Of a stretch of 64,000 nt of DNA, positions 40,726 to 54,289 are shown piece by piece; position 1 is the first letter of the stretch; every line of letters begins with the position of its first letter. A program made the translations under genes and the position numbers. The stretch is from Papaver somniferum. Taxonomy: Eukaryota > Streptophyta > Magnoliopsida > Ranunculales > Papaveraceae. A model generated the notes under the pieces. It searched no databases, was not told where the DNA came from, and saw only the letters and a program-made list of their open reading frames with translations. The DNA lies in the NCBI RefSeq assembly GCF_003573695.1, contig NC_039366.1:163250770-163314769 (forward strand). The letters are read 5' to 3'.

Positions 40726-42018
40726 GATCTAAGCTAAAATTAGGGTTTTAGGTGGTGAGGAGAACCAGAGTTTACTGGTAGGATGAATTTAATAACTCAA
40801 CCATATTCCAATGCCTTTTTGACCTCCCTTGTACAGTTGCTCTCTAAAAAAAGAAGACCAGGATGTGGAGATGTTTTAAATGAACACAGAAATATCTTCC
40901 CAGGTACATATTGTCTGTTTCAATCAGTCATGTATTGGACCCACTTTCTTCCAAAGAAGCGCACTGACATATCTGTCATCAGTTTTTTCATAGCATAAAC
41001 TGCGACGCGTCCAGGGGCGGACCAATCCTCTGGACCGTTGAGATCTATAGAGGATGGGATTTTAAGATTTAAGCGGCGCCCGTAAAATTGATTTGAATAG
41101 TTGTATTTCATTGGTCCACGATTGGACAATGTAATTTGGTCCACCTTTAGGTTTTCCCCATAAACTGCCCCATTCGAGAAACAATTTGTTAAAGTATCTC
41201 GTTTTTAATCTTTTATTTTATGGGTGAGTATAGTATATACTCACTTGTGATGTTCCCGCAAGATACAGGAAACATTGGATATGCCTCCTTCCCAACCCGG
41301 TGGTTTAGAACAGGTGGGCTTAGGTTGGGGCTCATCCATTGTCTTTTCGGGGACAACACATTGGACCCCAACACGTTGTCAGATAACCCGTCTTTTTTCA
41401 TAGACCTCATACTTAGTAATTTTAATGGGGCCTACAAAAAATCATAAAGTGACCCGATGATTTCATGCTTTTTCTCTTAGAGGAGTTAGTGGTTCGATCA
41501 TTGACCTTGTAATTGTTAGTAGTGTTTAAAGGCCACTAACTAATCACTGTACCGATCCATAAAAAAAAAATCCTATCGAGACCTACAATTTTGGTCATAT
41601 ATCATGAGACGTTGGAACAACATTGAACGTCGCGATTAACGTTGTTGTTACTGTTTTCGTAATGGACGATCAATCAAAGAAGAATAAGTGAAAAAATTAC
41701 AGAAGAATGAGTGGGAGAAAATCCCTAATTTATGGTGACAATAATGGGTTTTATAACGGAAGAGGAGGAGAATAAGTGGAAGAAGTGTTCACATACATCG
41801 GATTAGGGATTAAAAGGGGATTCATTCTTATCCACGATTTATCTTTTGCACTTTCGAACGAATGTAAGATGATGATCATTGTAGAAGGCCTATTAAAAGT
41901 CTCAGGATCAGGAAAAATATATATATATATTTTTTGCAATATAGTATAAATGCAGCATATATTTCAAAATCAAGCTATGAAGCCTTTTGTGCAATTGAAA
42001 CAAGATGATCCTAAGAGT
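40726..42018. other. Intergenic region upstream of the kinase
   Basis: The kinase leader is expected just above 40725 (minus strand, with AAAACCCTAATTTTAG-type sequence). A perfect 9-bp-arm palindrome, GTGAGTATA-GTA-TATACTCAC, lies at 41224-41244. ORFs on both strands at 41213-41447 overlap and show no similarity to a family. Nothing else is seen. Confidence 0.5.
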
Positions 42019-42023
42019 ATTAC

Positions 42024-44961
42024 TGTTAGAGCATAGCTCGGTTGAACCCACCAAGCGTTGGTATGTCAAGTTTGGTTGTAATATTTTAGTGAATCAAAAC
42101 TCATTTAAAGAGTCGCTTGATTATATGCTAGAGTCAACTTCGTATAAGTTAGCTTGAAAGTATTAGGATATGAGACATTACAAGTATTACGTGAAGACTT
42201 GAAGAACGTGAAGAAGTAAGGAGCTACAACGACGACATCATCCTTCCACTTGAGGTTAGTAATATTTGACTTGAACTGTTTCATTCCCTAATGTATCTTT
42301 CAAGTCGTGCATATTGAAAACATAACTGCGAAGCTATGAATGATTATACTCTAGTTAGACGTAGTATTAAGGAATACAATACGAAGTATAACGCTTATCT
42401 TTTGAACTTCGTATATAAGACATCAACATAATCGTATGAATGCTATTGTGATTATGTATGGGTATGGGTATGGGTGAAGATTTCGTCCTAGGAAACAATG
42501 TTTTACATTTGTTTAAAGGAAGTATAATTCATAAACTTGTTTTATGAATTGAAAGAGAAATCGCTAGGCTTATTGGTATTGTTATTCATTGCAAATCTTT
42601 GTATTACCAATATGTGTGTTTAGTATAACCGCTCATGACTTGCTTATGTTCTTGGTAAAACTATTTACAAGGCCTGACTTTTGTATTGGTATGACTTTTA
42701 TTAGTGAAACTGATCTTAAGTAATCACCTGAGATGGTATGATCGATTTGTTGTAATTGGTATGACCAACTCTAGACATTGGGGGACCAATCCTAGTAAGA
42801 GGTGCAACCGATCACAAAAGGGGAATCAATCCTAGTTATTGGGAACCGATCCTGTGAACATGTGCAACACGTTTTTAGTTATTGGGAACTGATCCTATGG
42901 GCATGTGCAGCAAATACAAGTTAGATACCATATATATGTGGAAACCGATCCTCGTACCTAGTCAACCAAGTTTTGGTAACTAGCGTGACTAATTCTAGTA
43001 CCCACATGGAGGTAGAACCGAAACTTGTTTTGGTAGAACCGTGAAACCCATGTTTGGTGATTTGATAAGATAATCAATCACATAGTTCTTGGAAGTCAGA
43101 TGAACCAATTCTAAACTTATTTGGAAGTGTGGCAAATCCGTTCCAAGATTGTAAGTATGAAACAAGACTTACAAAGTAAAGATGTCGACATACTTTGAAC
43201 ATGTGCAGTAACGCTTATCTTTTATTGTTCAAAGATATTCCTTAATAGATAAAGGAGAATCCCGGATCGAAATAAATTAAGAATATTTTAATTAAGTTTT
43301 TTAGTTTTGCATATCTTTAGAAAATAAAAATTAGTAATGTGCATTTACTAGTTGGAGATTTTCTAAGAGATTTTCGGTCAATATTTGGACAAAGCATTTC
43401 CAGGAATTATGGAAACCGAATTTGGAAATATATTGCATATCTTGAGAATACTTTCGGTTTTGGAAAGTCCTCGGTGTCCAAACTTCCTTGGTCTATAAAT
43501 ATTGAAGTTTGCATTTTGAGCAAACTAATCCTCAGAGCCAGCAAAACTACCTAGTTGTGTTGTTACTGGTGGAGCCGCCTATTCGGAGAGGAAAGTAACT
43601 TAATTAGGCGAAATCTCTTACGGCCGCTCGGTTTAAAGATTTCTTTGGGATCGAGAAGCTCTATTAGTATGGTTGGTGGGAAACTAGATAATTGCGGTTT
43701 ATTATTAGTTTTTGATTGATTTGATTGACTAACGGTTGTTGAACTTTGATTGCACCTAGTTTGTTTATGCTTGAAAATCTTATCTTCTGATATAAGATTC
43801 ACTCAAACTAGATCGAAGTTTCGACGGGGATCTTTAAACTGTTTGTAGTTCTAAAGACGTCTTGTGATAATCCATTGTTAACATACTCCATTATGTGTGT
43901 GATTGATCACAAGAGATTCAAGTTGATTGTATGTAGGTGTTTATTGAAGATCTAAGAAGATTTGAAGACTTTGAAGATTTCTGATTTGGGTTCATAATCT
44001 TTGGTGTGCACAATAGTTGTTTCGGCTAAAAATGATCCAACTATAATCGGTTTATCTTTGTGATAGATTTGATTGGTTAGTTGAGTAGATCGGTATCAAT
44101 ACAGTTCTTTGTGATTCAAAGTATTGATTGAAAAATCTTGACAATTACTTTGGTAGTTGTTATTGGATAGATCTAAGGACCTGACAAAGGAGTTTATTGG
44201 GATAAACGGAAGAACCTTTTATCGAACTCATATCACTTGGTTGAAAAGAGTTGTTATCGAACAGATTTGTTGTTCCTTTACTGTTTGGAATACGAACCAA
44301 AGGAATTGTTCCAAGTGCGTGACTTATTGCAAGTTGGAGGCGCAGGGATACAGACGGAACTAGGTGAACTATATGTTTAGTTGCTTGGTCTCAACTTTAC
44401 GAAGTTGGTTTAGATTTTGTATAGCGTCTTAATCCTGACTCCTGAGAGTATTCAATTCTGGACAAAGTCCCGGGGTTTTTCTGCATTTGCGGTTTCCTCG
44501 TTAACAAAATCTTGCTGTGTCATTTATCTTTATTTTCCGCAATTATAATTGTTGTTATTATAATTTAAAGTAAATTACACAAATGTTAATTCATATTTAC
44601 CTGATAGAAATCCTATTGTGTTTGGTTAAGTCCGAACCTTTTATCAAGTAAACATACTTCGTTGTTGTATTGTCTCGATCTTGTATCCATAGTCAATCAC
44701 ACAAGTTATCTTGTTGTCGTATTGTCTCGATCTCATATCTATAGACGATCACACGAAGTGTGAACCGATTAGTTGTATTATCTTGACTCAGTCCATAGAT
44801 AATCACTTTCAGAGAAAGGACTTATAGGTGGAAAAGTTTTAGATTGAGGTATATTTGGGTACCCTCGTCTTTTCAGTTACATAAATTTTGAGGTCCTGTA
44901 AGCTATGTTTATGTGCTTACGATAATATCTCATAAGACGATCTCATGTGCATATAAACAAT
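42024..44961 (+). mobile_element. Single LTR-like unit, 2938 bp, target duplication ATTAC
   Basis: It begins TGTTAGAGCATAGCTCGG and ends ATATAAACA. ATTAC flanks it at 42019-42023 and 44962-44966. There is no gag or pol and no second copy, so it is a solo LTR or a non-coding LTR element. It contains a CGGGGTTTTTCTGCATTTGC / GGTTTCCTCGTTAACAAAAT segment that recurs in reverse near 49850-49885. This links it to the Copia-like sequence there; that assignment is tentative. Confidence 0.8.
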
Positions 44962-44966
44962 TACTA

Positions 44967-45364
44967 CACATGCACAACCTTTATAGTGTGTAGCTCGGTT
45001 TCCTCTTTTTAGTTCTGGAAGTATTTTTTATTCAAGAAGCAAGGACGCCGGGTAGTTTCACTTCTTCAAAATAAAGGAGAGATTACCAATTTTGTATTAT
45101 TTGTTATATTATGGACATTATCGAACCCCCTTTCATCCCAAAGTTTTTCATATACTCACGCAGATGAAGGAGTGACTGCTAGTAGACACTACCCAACAAA
45201 TAACCAGTTGTCTAAGAAAAATTGATCGATAGTATGAGACGGAATACCATCATCCCTTCCCCACCTAAATCTAGTTTTGTTAATAATTTTTAACTTAAAA
45301 TTTCTTTCAACATATTACTAGTTGTATAACCTAAGTTAAATTCTTTTAATAATTTTTAAATTAA
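44967..45364. other. Intergenic region
   Basis: AT-rich sequence between two LTR units; nothing recognised. Confidence 0.5.
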
Positions 45365-45369
45365 AGCGT

Positions 45370-48300
45370 TGATGAGCGTCAACAAAATAATAAGATGTTT
45401 CCCACCAATTAACAAGTAATAAAGCGGTAGTAAGGATCGTTCCCACGAGGAGTAATGCAATTGATATGTTAGCTAAATTAGCGAGAATATAAAAGAAGGG
45501 TAGTTGGTTGATATAAAGAAGAATAAAAAGGATAATAATAAAAAGATGATGATAATTAAGAAATCCTTCGCCGTTACTAACCGTTAGCTCAACAGTGTAC
45601 CCGTTTATCTCTTGTTAGAATCAATTGTCACCAACCGTAGAATAGCAGGTACGCTTAGCTATCCCCAAAATTCATGTTGTCACTGGATACAGAAGCGGTC
45701 GACTACCAGATTCTATTCAACTGAGCCGTCCTGAGGTACGCTTACAAGGTGTAACTCAATCGAATGCTTTAGGGTTTGTGAATTTAGGTTTGATCCCAAC
45801 AGTTAAACTAGGTACACTCGGTCCACTTACTGGTGTTGTCTTTACTCGCAATTTCTCCACAGAATCCCTCCGCAAGGTCTCACGATTTCTACTTGTGTAG
45901 GAGATAAAAGACAATTACGGATTGCTCAACTCTCTACTAGCAATAGAATGATCAATTGACTAATCTAGTTGCACACCCAAAACAATATAAGAATCAATCA
46001 TGAACCTTCGATTTAGTAAAAACAATCCACAATGATTAACTTTAAAACTCGAAATAAACTTGTAAATAATTGAGCTTCACAATTAGAACTTTGAATTTAT
46101 CCTTAATAATAAAAAGAATATAAAAGAGATTGTTCTCCCTCCTAAGGGGAGAAAAACGGTGAGTACAACATATCCCAAATTGTATATAAGCTTCCCTATA
46201 TATAGAGTTTTGTAACCTCTTATTGAAGAAAACTAGGAAACCTAGCTAAGATAGGAAAGTGCACCTCCTTAAGAATTGTGTCCCTTGTATCACACCCCGA
46301 GCAAAGTGAGTTGCCAAACTCTGGCCAACTTTTCAAAACTAAGTCACGGCCATGTCCTGCTCGCGATAATCTCTAAACAGTCCAATGGGCCTACAACAAT
46401 CCAGCCCATTCCTTGTCACGGAACTGACAACCTTATCTTCAGTTTTACTTCACGGATAATCGTATCTCATAGTTCCATTCCATACGTAACTCATCCGCAA
46501 ATTTCCATGAGTTTATCGTCGCTTGGGAAAACCCATATGTAAGTTTCCCTGTGAAACCAAACTTCTTTTCCTTTCCCGTCCTCCCCTCTACTCGAATTCC
46601 ATCAGCTCCATGTTCTCTGCTATGATCGGTCAACACTATTTCTTTCAACAACCTTGACAGACTCGAGATCTGCCTGTTTGACTTGAGCTCGACTGGCTCT
46701 CATCAACCAACAACGATCACAGCTTAACATCCTGGCAGCAACCACCATTTTGAACCATCTCCAGTACTGGCAGCAACCAGCACAAATCTACTCTCTATAT
46801 TCATCTCATTATCCATCATCTGCAGCTCCAGAACTCCATCCCAATCAAAAGTATTAAAAACTTCGATCACAACAGCAACATCGAACTCCATCTTCTCTGT
46901 TTTGTCAGTCCAACAACCCACCTTCGTTAACTGCAACCCAACAACAACACCATCCTCCATCATCAAGATCAGTACCATGCTTAGGTTCTACTTGTTCTTG
47001 CCTTCTAATACAGACCCATACTTCCATCAGTTTTATTCAGGCCTTTATTCGAACAGTTTATTTCCATTCTCTTTTAATGGAGACGCAGCTTGCTAGTGAT
47101 TCTAAGCCTTACTATATCACCTTCCCTGCAGAGAATTCACATTCAACCACAAACCCAATGTTCCCAAACATACAAAGGCTCCAATTTCTGTAAAATCAAA
47201 CCACTCAACCAAGGTATTGAAAGCGTGAAGCGTTTTTCATTTTTAGGAAGCGATGCGTATGTCGAAGCGTGAAACGTCGCTTCATGGTTGATGTTTGAAG
47301 CGGATGTTTTCTTATAAATAATTAGTCGTAACTAGTAATTATAAATTTATTAGGAAGATAATATCTATATCAATTTTATATAAGTCCAATTTTTATCAAA
47401 AACAAAGCGTGTGTACACCAGTTCAAGCTACTCCAGACGAGTGGGAGGCGCGGTGTTCAATTCCCCCTTAAAACATGAGCTTCACATGACCGCTTCGGAG
47501 CGAAATGCTGAAATTTGAAGCGAAGCGTAAGCTCTGAAGCGTGAAGCGTACGCTTCATGAAAGATGCGCTTCACATGACCGCTTCGAAGCGAAATGATGA
47601 AATTTGAAGCAAAGCGTACGCTCCGAAGCGTGAAGCGTACGTTTTTAAAAACCATGCACTCAACCATAAAACTCAGTGACAACAACCTCCTCCCTTAATG
47701 GCAGTGAAACAAACTTCTTCTTCTTGTCTGTGAGAAGAAAAGGCAACAATGCTCAAATTTGTCCCTGTTTTCGAGCAACGGCATAACCCCATACAGACAT
47801 AAACTCTATCAGCTCCATAGCCTTCTTAATCATCTCTTTTGATCCCTGGCAGTTGAACCACTTCCAACAACAACTAATTGAGCTGATGCTAGACTCAATC
47901 TGACTTCCGTGAAACCCATCAGACCAGGGCATACACCCATCGAACCTTGGCTAGAAATGACGGTGACCAGATAGAACAACAACAACAGACTCTGGCAGTA
48001 CATCTTTGGATCTTCTTCTCAGCTCATAAATTTGGTTTCTAAATAAACCTAGATTCCATTACCTATACATTTATTCCACAAGCACACATGTGCGCTACCC
48101 TCGATGTGAAATTCATTCAATTTAGAGTTTACACTTTCTTCCAGCAAATGTATGTGAACCATATAACCCATGTTGTAGACAATAGACTCGGTACCTCCAA
48201 CCAATTAAGTTCATTAGCAGTTGTTGAAAATTATTAACTGATGAAATTTCATAGTTCTCTGGCTACTGGTTCCTAGAGAACTGAAATTCTCTTTAGCTAC

Positions 48301-48578
48301 AAGACCACCACCAACATCTTTTGGTATTTGAATCAGTGCACTAGCTGACATGAGCTTCGAGCGTCTGATATGCCCACGAAACTGCCCGTAGTAGTTTCCA
48401 TGCAATGACAAATCTGCCCTGTTTTGTGGCCAATTGGACGATTTCTTGTTATTTTCGGGAATAAGCTCCAAAATTACCATAAAATATAAAAGAAAGCTAA
48501 TAATACAATTTCACAAGAAAACTAGCTAAGAAAGCATAATCAATCGATACTTAGAGAGGTGTTTTTAAACACATATCA
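45370..48578 (-). mobile_element. Single LTR unit, 3209 bp, target duplication AGCGT
   Basis: On + it runs TGATGAGCGTCAAC ... ACACATATCA with AGCGT at 45365-45369 and 48579-48583. No pol frame is present. The GGATCGTTCCCACGAGGAG segment near its left end is the reverse of CTCTGTGGATCGACCC near the right end of the solo LTR at 2704. I therefore read this unit as lying on -. A MITE-like insert lies at about 47210-47650. CA-rich stretches (46700-47100) give spurious ORFs. Confidence 0.75.
47210..47655. mobile_element. MITE-like insert rich in GAAGCG motifs
   Basis: The left end (AAGGTATTGAAAGCGTGAAG) and the reverse complement of the right end (TGGTTTTTAAAAACGTACGC) are loosely alike. Inside, a ~92-bp unit starting CTTCACATGACCGCTTCG is duplicated in tandem near 47482 and 47572. 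GAAGCGTGAAGCG and CGCTTC recur on both strands and allow extensive foldback. No coding potential. No target duplication identified. Confidence 0.5.
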
Positions 48579-48583
48579 AGCGT

Positions 48584-49250
48584 TCATTCTTTTTTATTAT
48601 TATTATAAAAATTTGAAATTTTTTTGGTCCAAACATCGTTTAGTGTGTGAACACTAAAGATCACTACTAAAATCTTAGGGTTACAATCGATGATGTTCGT
48701 ATTGCATAAATAAACATGATCCGGATCACTGTGTATGCAATACAATGAATAAAATTAAGGATATAAGTGTGAAAATATAAATGACATAATTATTTACATG
48801 TTTCGATTTTGCCTACACCACGGGAGTGTTGAGTTCTGTTTCATTATGTAATCAAAGGTATTACAAGGTGTTGTAGTCAAATGACTTCGAGTAAAGGAAA
48901 TGAAAATAATACAATTCTCTGCTAACTAACTCTCCTCCTTGACTTCTCTCTCTCTCTTTCTAATTCTTCACTGTCCCAATCTTCCAACCCCTTATTCATG
49001 GATCGAGTTAGGTATTCATAGAGTCTTCGGGTGAGGTCAACTATATTAGTTGTCATGTATCCCGATCCTCGTATTGTAGGATACCGCCTTCATACGTCGG
49101 ATTACGCTGCTTCTTGTGTGCTTACACTTTGACACCCCCATCCACCTTTATGATGGCCACACAGTGAGTGCAAAGTACCTCTTATCGGTTGCATTGAATG
49201 TTGGTATATTTCATTTGTATGTAACAAGCTAAGACTATCTAACGGCGGGG
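48584..49250. other. Intergenic or decayed repeat sequence
   Basis: It contains an 8-bp-arm palindrome TTTAGTGT-GTGA-ACACTAAA at 48639-48658 and a (CT)n tract at about 48943-48958. No gene signal is present. Confidence 0.4.
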
Positions 49251-50554
49251 AGATATTGCTTTGGTTTTAAGCGGACTTAGTTTGAATCTTAAATCAGGTT
49301 TTCTTCTAACGGTGAATATTGAATGCTTTGTTACTAAGCTATCTGATCTTTGGTTGAAAGCAAACCCTAATTTGAAAGACTATATATGAGAGAACTCTAG
49401 CAACTGGAAAACCTAATCTCGGCACTTTCATGTGTCCTAGTTGCGACTAGAGTCGATTCTCCTTTAACCTAGGATTTTCCAAAACTGAAAAAGCGGGGGT
49501 CTAACAACCGCATCCAATATTTCGCTTAGCAATATGTATAGACTAACTCCAATATACTTTCAAGAGAATCAACTAGACAGTCAGACTCAATCTTAAGCAA
49601 AGTACATCCAAGAGTTATATCTCTATTTCTCAATTCAATCTGCAATCAAACAAATAGGAATTTGCGAGCCCGATAGAATATAAGAAATAACTTGGACGAT
49701 ATCAAAAACCAATATCCAAGTGTCAATCAATTTAATCAACAACCAAAGGTTGGATTCACAATTGATTGAACTTACGCACAACCTGTGATATTTCAATTAT
49801 ATAAAAAATATAATGCGGAAAAGAAATAACAGACACCAGAAATTTTGTTAACGAGGAAACCGCAAATGCAGAAAAACCTCGGGACCTAGTCCAGATTTGA
49901 ACACCACACTATATTAAGCCACTACAGACACTATCCTACTCTAAGTTAACTTCGGACTAGAATGTAGTTGAGCCATAACCAATCTCACAATGATAAAGGT
50001 ACAGTCGCGTTCCTTACGCTTCTAGAACCACGTCGGATTCTGCGCACTTGATTCCCTTAGCTGATCTCACCCATAACTAAGAGTTTCTACGATCCAAAGT
50101 CGAAGACTTGATAAACCAATCTGTCTCACACATAAAAGTCTATTGATTAGATAAATTTGTCTCCCATAAATATACCTATGAGTTTTGTTCCGTGTTTTGA
50201 TAAATCAAGGTGAACATGAACCAATAGATAAACCAGACTTATATTCCCGAAGAACAACCTAGTAATATCAATCACCTCACAACAATCTTAATCGTACGGT
50301 AGCGAAACAAGATATTGTGGAATCACAAACGATGAGACGAAGATGTTTGTGACTACTTTTTATCTTGCCTATCAGAGATTAAATCTCGAGCAAATCTTAG
50401 AGAAGATAGTACTCAACATGACAGAAAACAGCAAGATCAGAACAGGCAACTATAGAGAAAATAGTTGGGTCTGGCTTCACAATCCCAATGAAGTCTTCAA
50501 GTCATTAACCTACTGGGTTTTGGAAAAATCTAAGGTTAAAGGAGAATCGACTCT
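49250..50554 (-). repeat. Copia-like LTR sequence (minus strand), left part
   Basis: On - this contains GGTTTTTCTGCATTTGCGG / TTTCCTCGTTAACAAAATTT (about 49850-49885), which recurs on + in the unit at 42024-44961. Part of it (about 49370-49500) is also present in reverse orientation on the far side of the 50555 insert, so two related copies face each other here. No pol is present. The family name is uncertain. Confidence 0.5.
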
Positions 50555-51904
50555 TGATGAGGTTGTCAAACTATCAATAATAATTCTCTTATGCTACACA
50601 ATTCTATAAAGAAGTAGTGAGGCAAGTCGAGTTCAAGTCCACAGGGAGGTGTGAGTTTTAAGTTATTATGTAAGACAATTTGATGTTGTTGAAAGACACA
50701 AACTTTTAAGATTGTAACGATTGTAATTCAATTTATAAGATGGAATTGACTAGAGATTCATTCGCCACTACCAAACAAGATATCATTAATCATACAAGTT
50801 CTACTTCCAAATAATTTCGATTGTTAACAACTTTTAGACAAGTTATAAGTTCAACTAATCTTTAGACTCCAAAAATCACCAAATAGAATAAGTTCTCTAG
50901 TGGATTCTAATCAAGTGAACCACCTAAAATATGCTCTCTAGGTGTAATTCAAACAATTGCATCAAGATTTATGAATCAAGTTGGTCCTAGTCACATGCTC
51001 GTAAGTTCGACACATTAACCTAGGGTTATCTTTTACACACTATTGCATACAAAATCCCTTTGCAAAAAATAGAGCACCGCTACTTATGTAAAGATTACTC
51101 TAACAATTATGGATTAAACTCCCAAATACTAACATTAGAGTTGCATACGAGTTACCTAATTGCGCACTTAGATACCAAGCATACATCTCATGGTCATAAG
51201 AACGGTAAAAGATAATCAACAAAAGAATATTTATGAAATCATAACTTGCTTGAATTGATTAATAAAACATGCTTGGAGTTTTGAAATCCTCCCCAATCAA
51301 TATGGTTATTAGCTACTCATAGTTTTGATTAAGCACAGAAATATATTGAAAATAAATAAGGTTTCAATGCTAAACAATTGAGTAAGCAAACCACTGTGAA
51401 GTATTAAGCAGCTGGAGAAATCAGGTGGTTGCTGCTTCCTCGCGTGAACTGGTGGTGAAGCTTTTCTTTCAGAAATTTCGTCGAGCAGCTGTGCAGGAAA
51501 CTGGTGAAAAGGAGGTATCTTCTTCATTGTATTCTGCGCCTCTTTTTTATATCTTCTCTGCCCTGTAAAATCGTAACCTGATCAACATCAAGTTTCCTAA
51601 TTCAATACCCATTCTGAACACGCATAATTCACAGCCGTTTATCAACAATAATCAACGGCAACAGTAGATATCCCTCTCTGTCTTCTCGGCAACATATATG
51701 ACCCAAAACTGGAACAAACTAACACTCGTACCTTCTTTTACTGTTTCCTTTTCGATTCTCTCCAAGCAGCTGCGAAACAGTGCACCGGACCCATGGCAAC
51801 AACCATTGCAGAGGTCATGGCAAACCAGCAAAACCTTGACCAAATCTTCACATACTTGCTGACCCAAGTTCCTTGTTGTCCTGAACACTATAACCCTCTA
51901 CTTA

Positions 51905-52708
51905 CTGAGGTTAGGTTTGATAATGCTTTTATTTTTCCAAAAGCACTTTCAAAACTTATATATGTCAATAATTTTTGAAATTGGTGTTTGGTAAAAAAAA
52001 ATCAAAATACTTTTTACCCAAATCACTTCCCAAATTCCTCAATTTTCAAAAGCGAGGAGGAGGAGATTTTAAAAGCTACAAAAGCATAAGTTTTGGTCCC
52101 ACCTAAATCTAATGTTTGATTTATTTTTTTTTGTCCCTATTTTATTTTATAAATGACAAAAATTACCCTTAAACTTATATACAATTAATTTTTTATTTCT
52201 TATATTTTAGTCTTTAAATATTATTATTTTTTATTTTCAAACTATTTCATTTACCATTTCATTTCATTTATCAATAATAAAAATAGAAACAAATATTAAA
52301 TAATTATTTAATTATTTTTAGTTTGATTTTTTGTTTGAAAATTATATATATATATTAAAAAGTGGTTAAGTAAAATAATTTTTTTTAACAATCATAATAA
52401 TTGTAACAATTAGTAAATTTAATATTATATCTATTTATATTGAATATAGTAAAAAAATTAAATTATTTTTAAACCCAATAAAATCGAATAAAACTATTTT
52501 CAAAAATTTGTCAATTTTTGTCATTTGCTACAACAACAATGGTTGAATTTGATATTTTACCAAACATACTTTGACTGCTTTTTTAATCAGCTTTAACTTT
52601 AGTTAATATTTTACCAAACATCAAACTGCTTTTTCACGGCACAACACAGCAACGCACAGCAGAAAAGTGCTTCTACAAAAGCTGCAGCAATACCAAACTA
52701 AGCCTGAA
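51905..52708. mobile_element. AT-rich MITE-like element
   Basis: The left end AGGTTTGATAATGCTTTT...AAAAGCACTTTC faces the right end, which in reverse complement reads TAGTTTGGTATTGCTGCAGC followed by GAAGCACTTTT. The interior is very AT-rich and non-coding. The terminal similarity supports an hAT-like or related MITE. I could not identify a target duplication. Confidence 0.5.
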
Positions 52709-54289
52709 ACAAAACAACTCTCATACAAGGCCATTAAACCATGGCTAGCCACTGCACAGACCTAGGACACAATACTGGTGGTTTCTACCCTTCTTTCTGG
52801 CCAAGGCTAACCAGCAGCAACACTTCAGCTCAAAATCAAACCCAATACATCCCTCATACTCATGGCAATCCATCTACACAATCACCTTATTTCTCCATTA
52901 TGCTCGTCTTAACAGCACCAGCACCTGTCTTTTCTAGTTGTCAACAGCAACAAACTTTCAGTTCAAAAACCTGATCAGACCACCACTCATTCCTGCGATA
53001 CACGTCTTTAGACTGCATTTCAGCTCAAGACAATCAGCCACAACCCTCGCAGATTCGAGATATTTTCCTTCCTAAACTTGACCTTTGCAATCCCAGGACC
53101 AGTGAACTCACTCCATTCTTTCTTCTTCTTCTCGGATTTAGATATCCTTGTAAACAGCCACAACTGCCATGGTGGTAACAACCCATTCTTTTCCTCTTTC
53201 TCCAGCTCAATTCCATGCTAAGATTTCAGGTTCGAAAACCTATTTGAATCTCCTCCATATCCTAGCAGCAATACTTCTTTGGGTTTCTTTAGTTGAGATG
53301 ACAACCACAACTCACATACATTCATGGCAGCTGCAACAAGTCATTCAACAACTAATTCTTAGCTTCAGTTCTATCCTCCTCTTGTCGCTGCCTATACAGC
53401 CACCATTCTATCAAACCAAATACCACCAGCTCTATCTCATTGTTGAATGATCCCGAATTCTTCTCCTAACCCTTGGCAGATGATCACGTAAAGTCCAGGC
53501 TTTCTGTCAAACACTTGTGTGTAATTCAACTGCTGGCCTTTGTTCTCTCCTCTTGGCTCCATTTCTTCCCAAATTCGAGTTCCCTGCAAAGCGTAACACA
53601 AACCTATTGCTCCATTCAGTGTAAACTGTTCAATCACCACTCTAGTCCCATATCAATCATCACCATTTACTGCCACATTCAACCACAGCAACGGCTCAAC
53701 TCCAGCAACATAGTTGTACGTCTCATTAAGCTCATTCCCTGGCTGTTAACTCGTACCACCAACTCCATCTTCTTCAATTCGAACAAGCCATCAAAACCCA
53801 TTCATTAATTAAGCTCAGATCCCCTTTTCTTGATTGATGTTTACCCAACATTCTCCATAAACTCGAGCTTCAGAAATAATCCTTCTAGCCGACGAAATTC
53901 CTTCCAGATCCATCGAAACCTTTGATACAGAGGCAAAGGAATTCGCACTTCTTGAACTGATTGAAAATATTGCAGGAACAAATGATGATGCCACCTAATT
54001 CCTAGGTTTAGTTTGAGGATAAAAGAAAGTAGCAGCCCCACAAACTGAGCTGACTGCAATTGATTTTTTTTCTTTTGAAACCTGAGTTTCATTTCTTCTG
54101 AATTATGTTGCCAGCACACACGTGCATTCCTGTGGCGGTGAAGTCCATTTCTTCTACCAATGTAGAAAGGGAAACTTAGGCGCAGGTCCTAAAAAAATAA
54201 TATTTTTATTATCAGGCTCATAATTAATTTTATATACCGTGACAACCAAAATAATCCGAAATTATTAAGAATCAATACATAACTCGTTA

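Noticed and set aside
41213..41447. ORFs on both strands of the same interval
   Set aside because: No similarity to a family, and a palindrome at 41224-41244 makes the two strands alike.
46276..47096. Several ORFs of 60-90 aa on both strands
   Set aside because: CA/TC-rich composition of the LTR unit; no conserved motif and no introns that would join them.
47440..47470. GTGTTCAATTCCCCC resembling a tRNA-type B box
   Set aside because: No matching A box at the right distance, so a SINE call is not supported.
52741..54119. ORFs of 60-110 aa, some with hydrophobic stretches
   Set aside because: Same low-complexity LTR composition; nothing recognisable.
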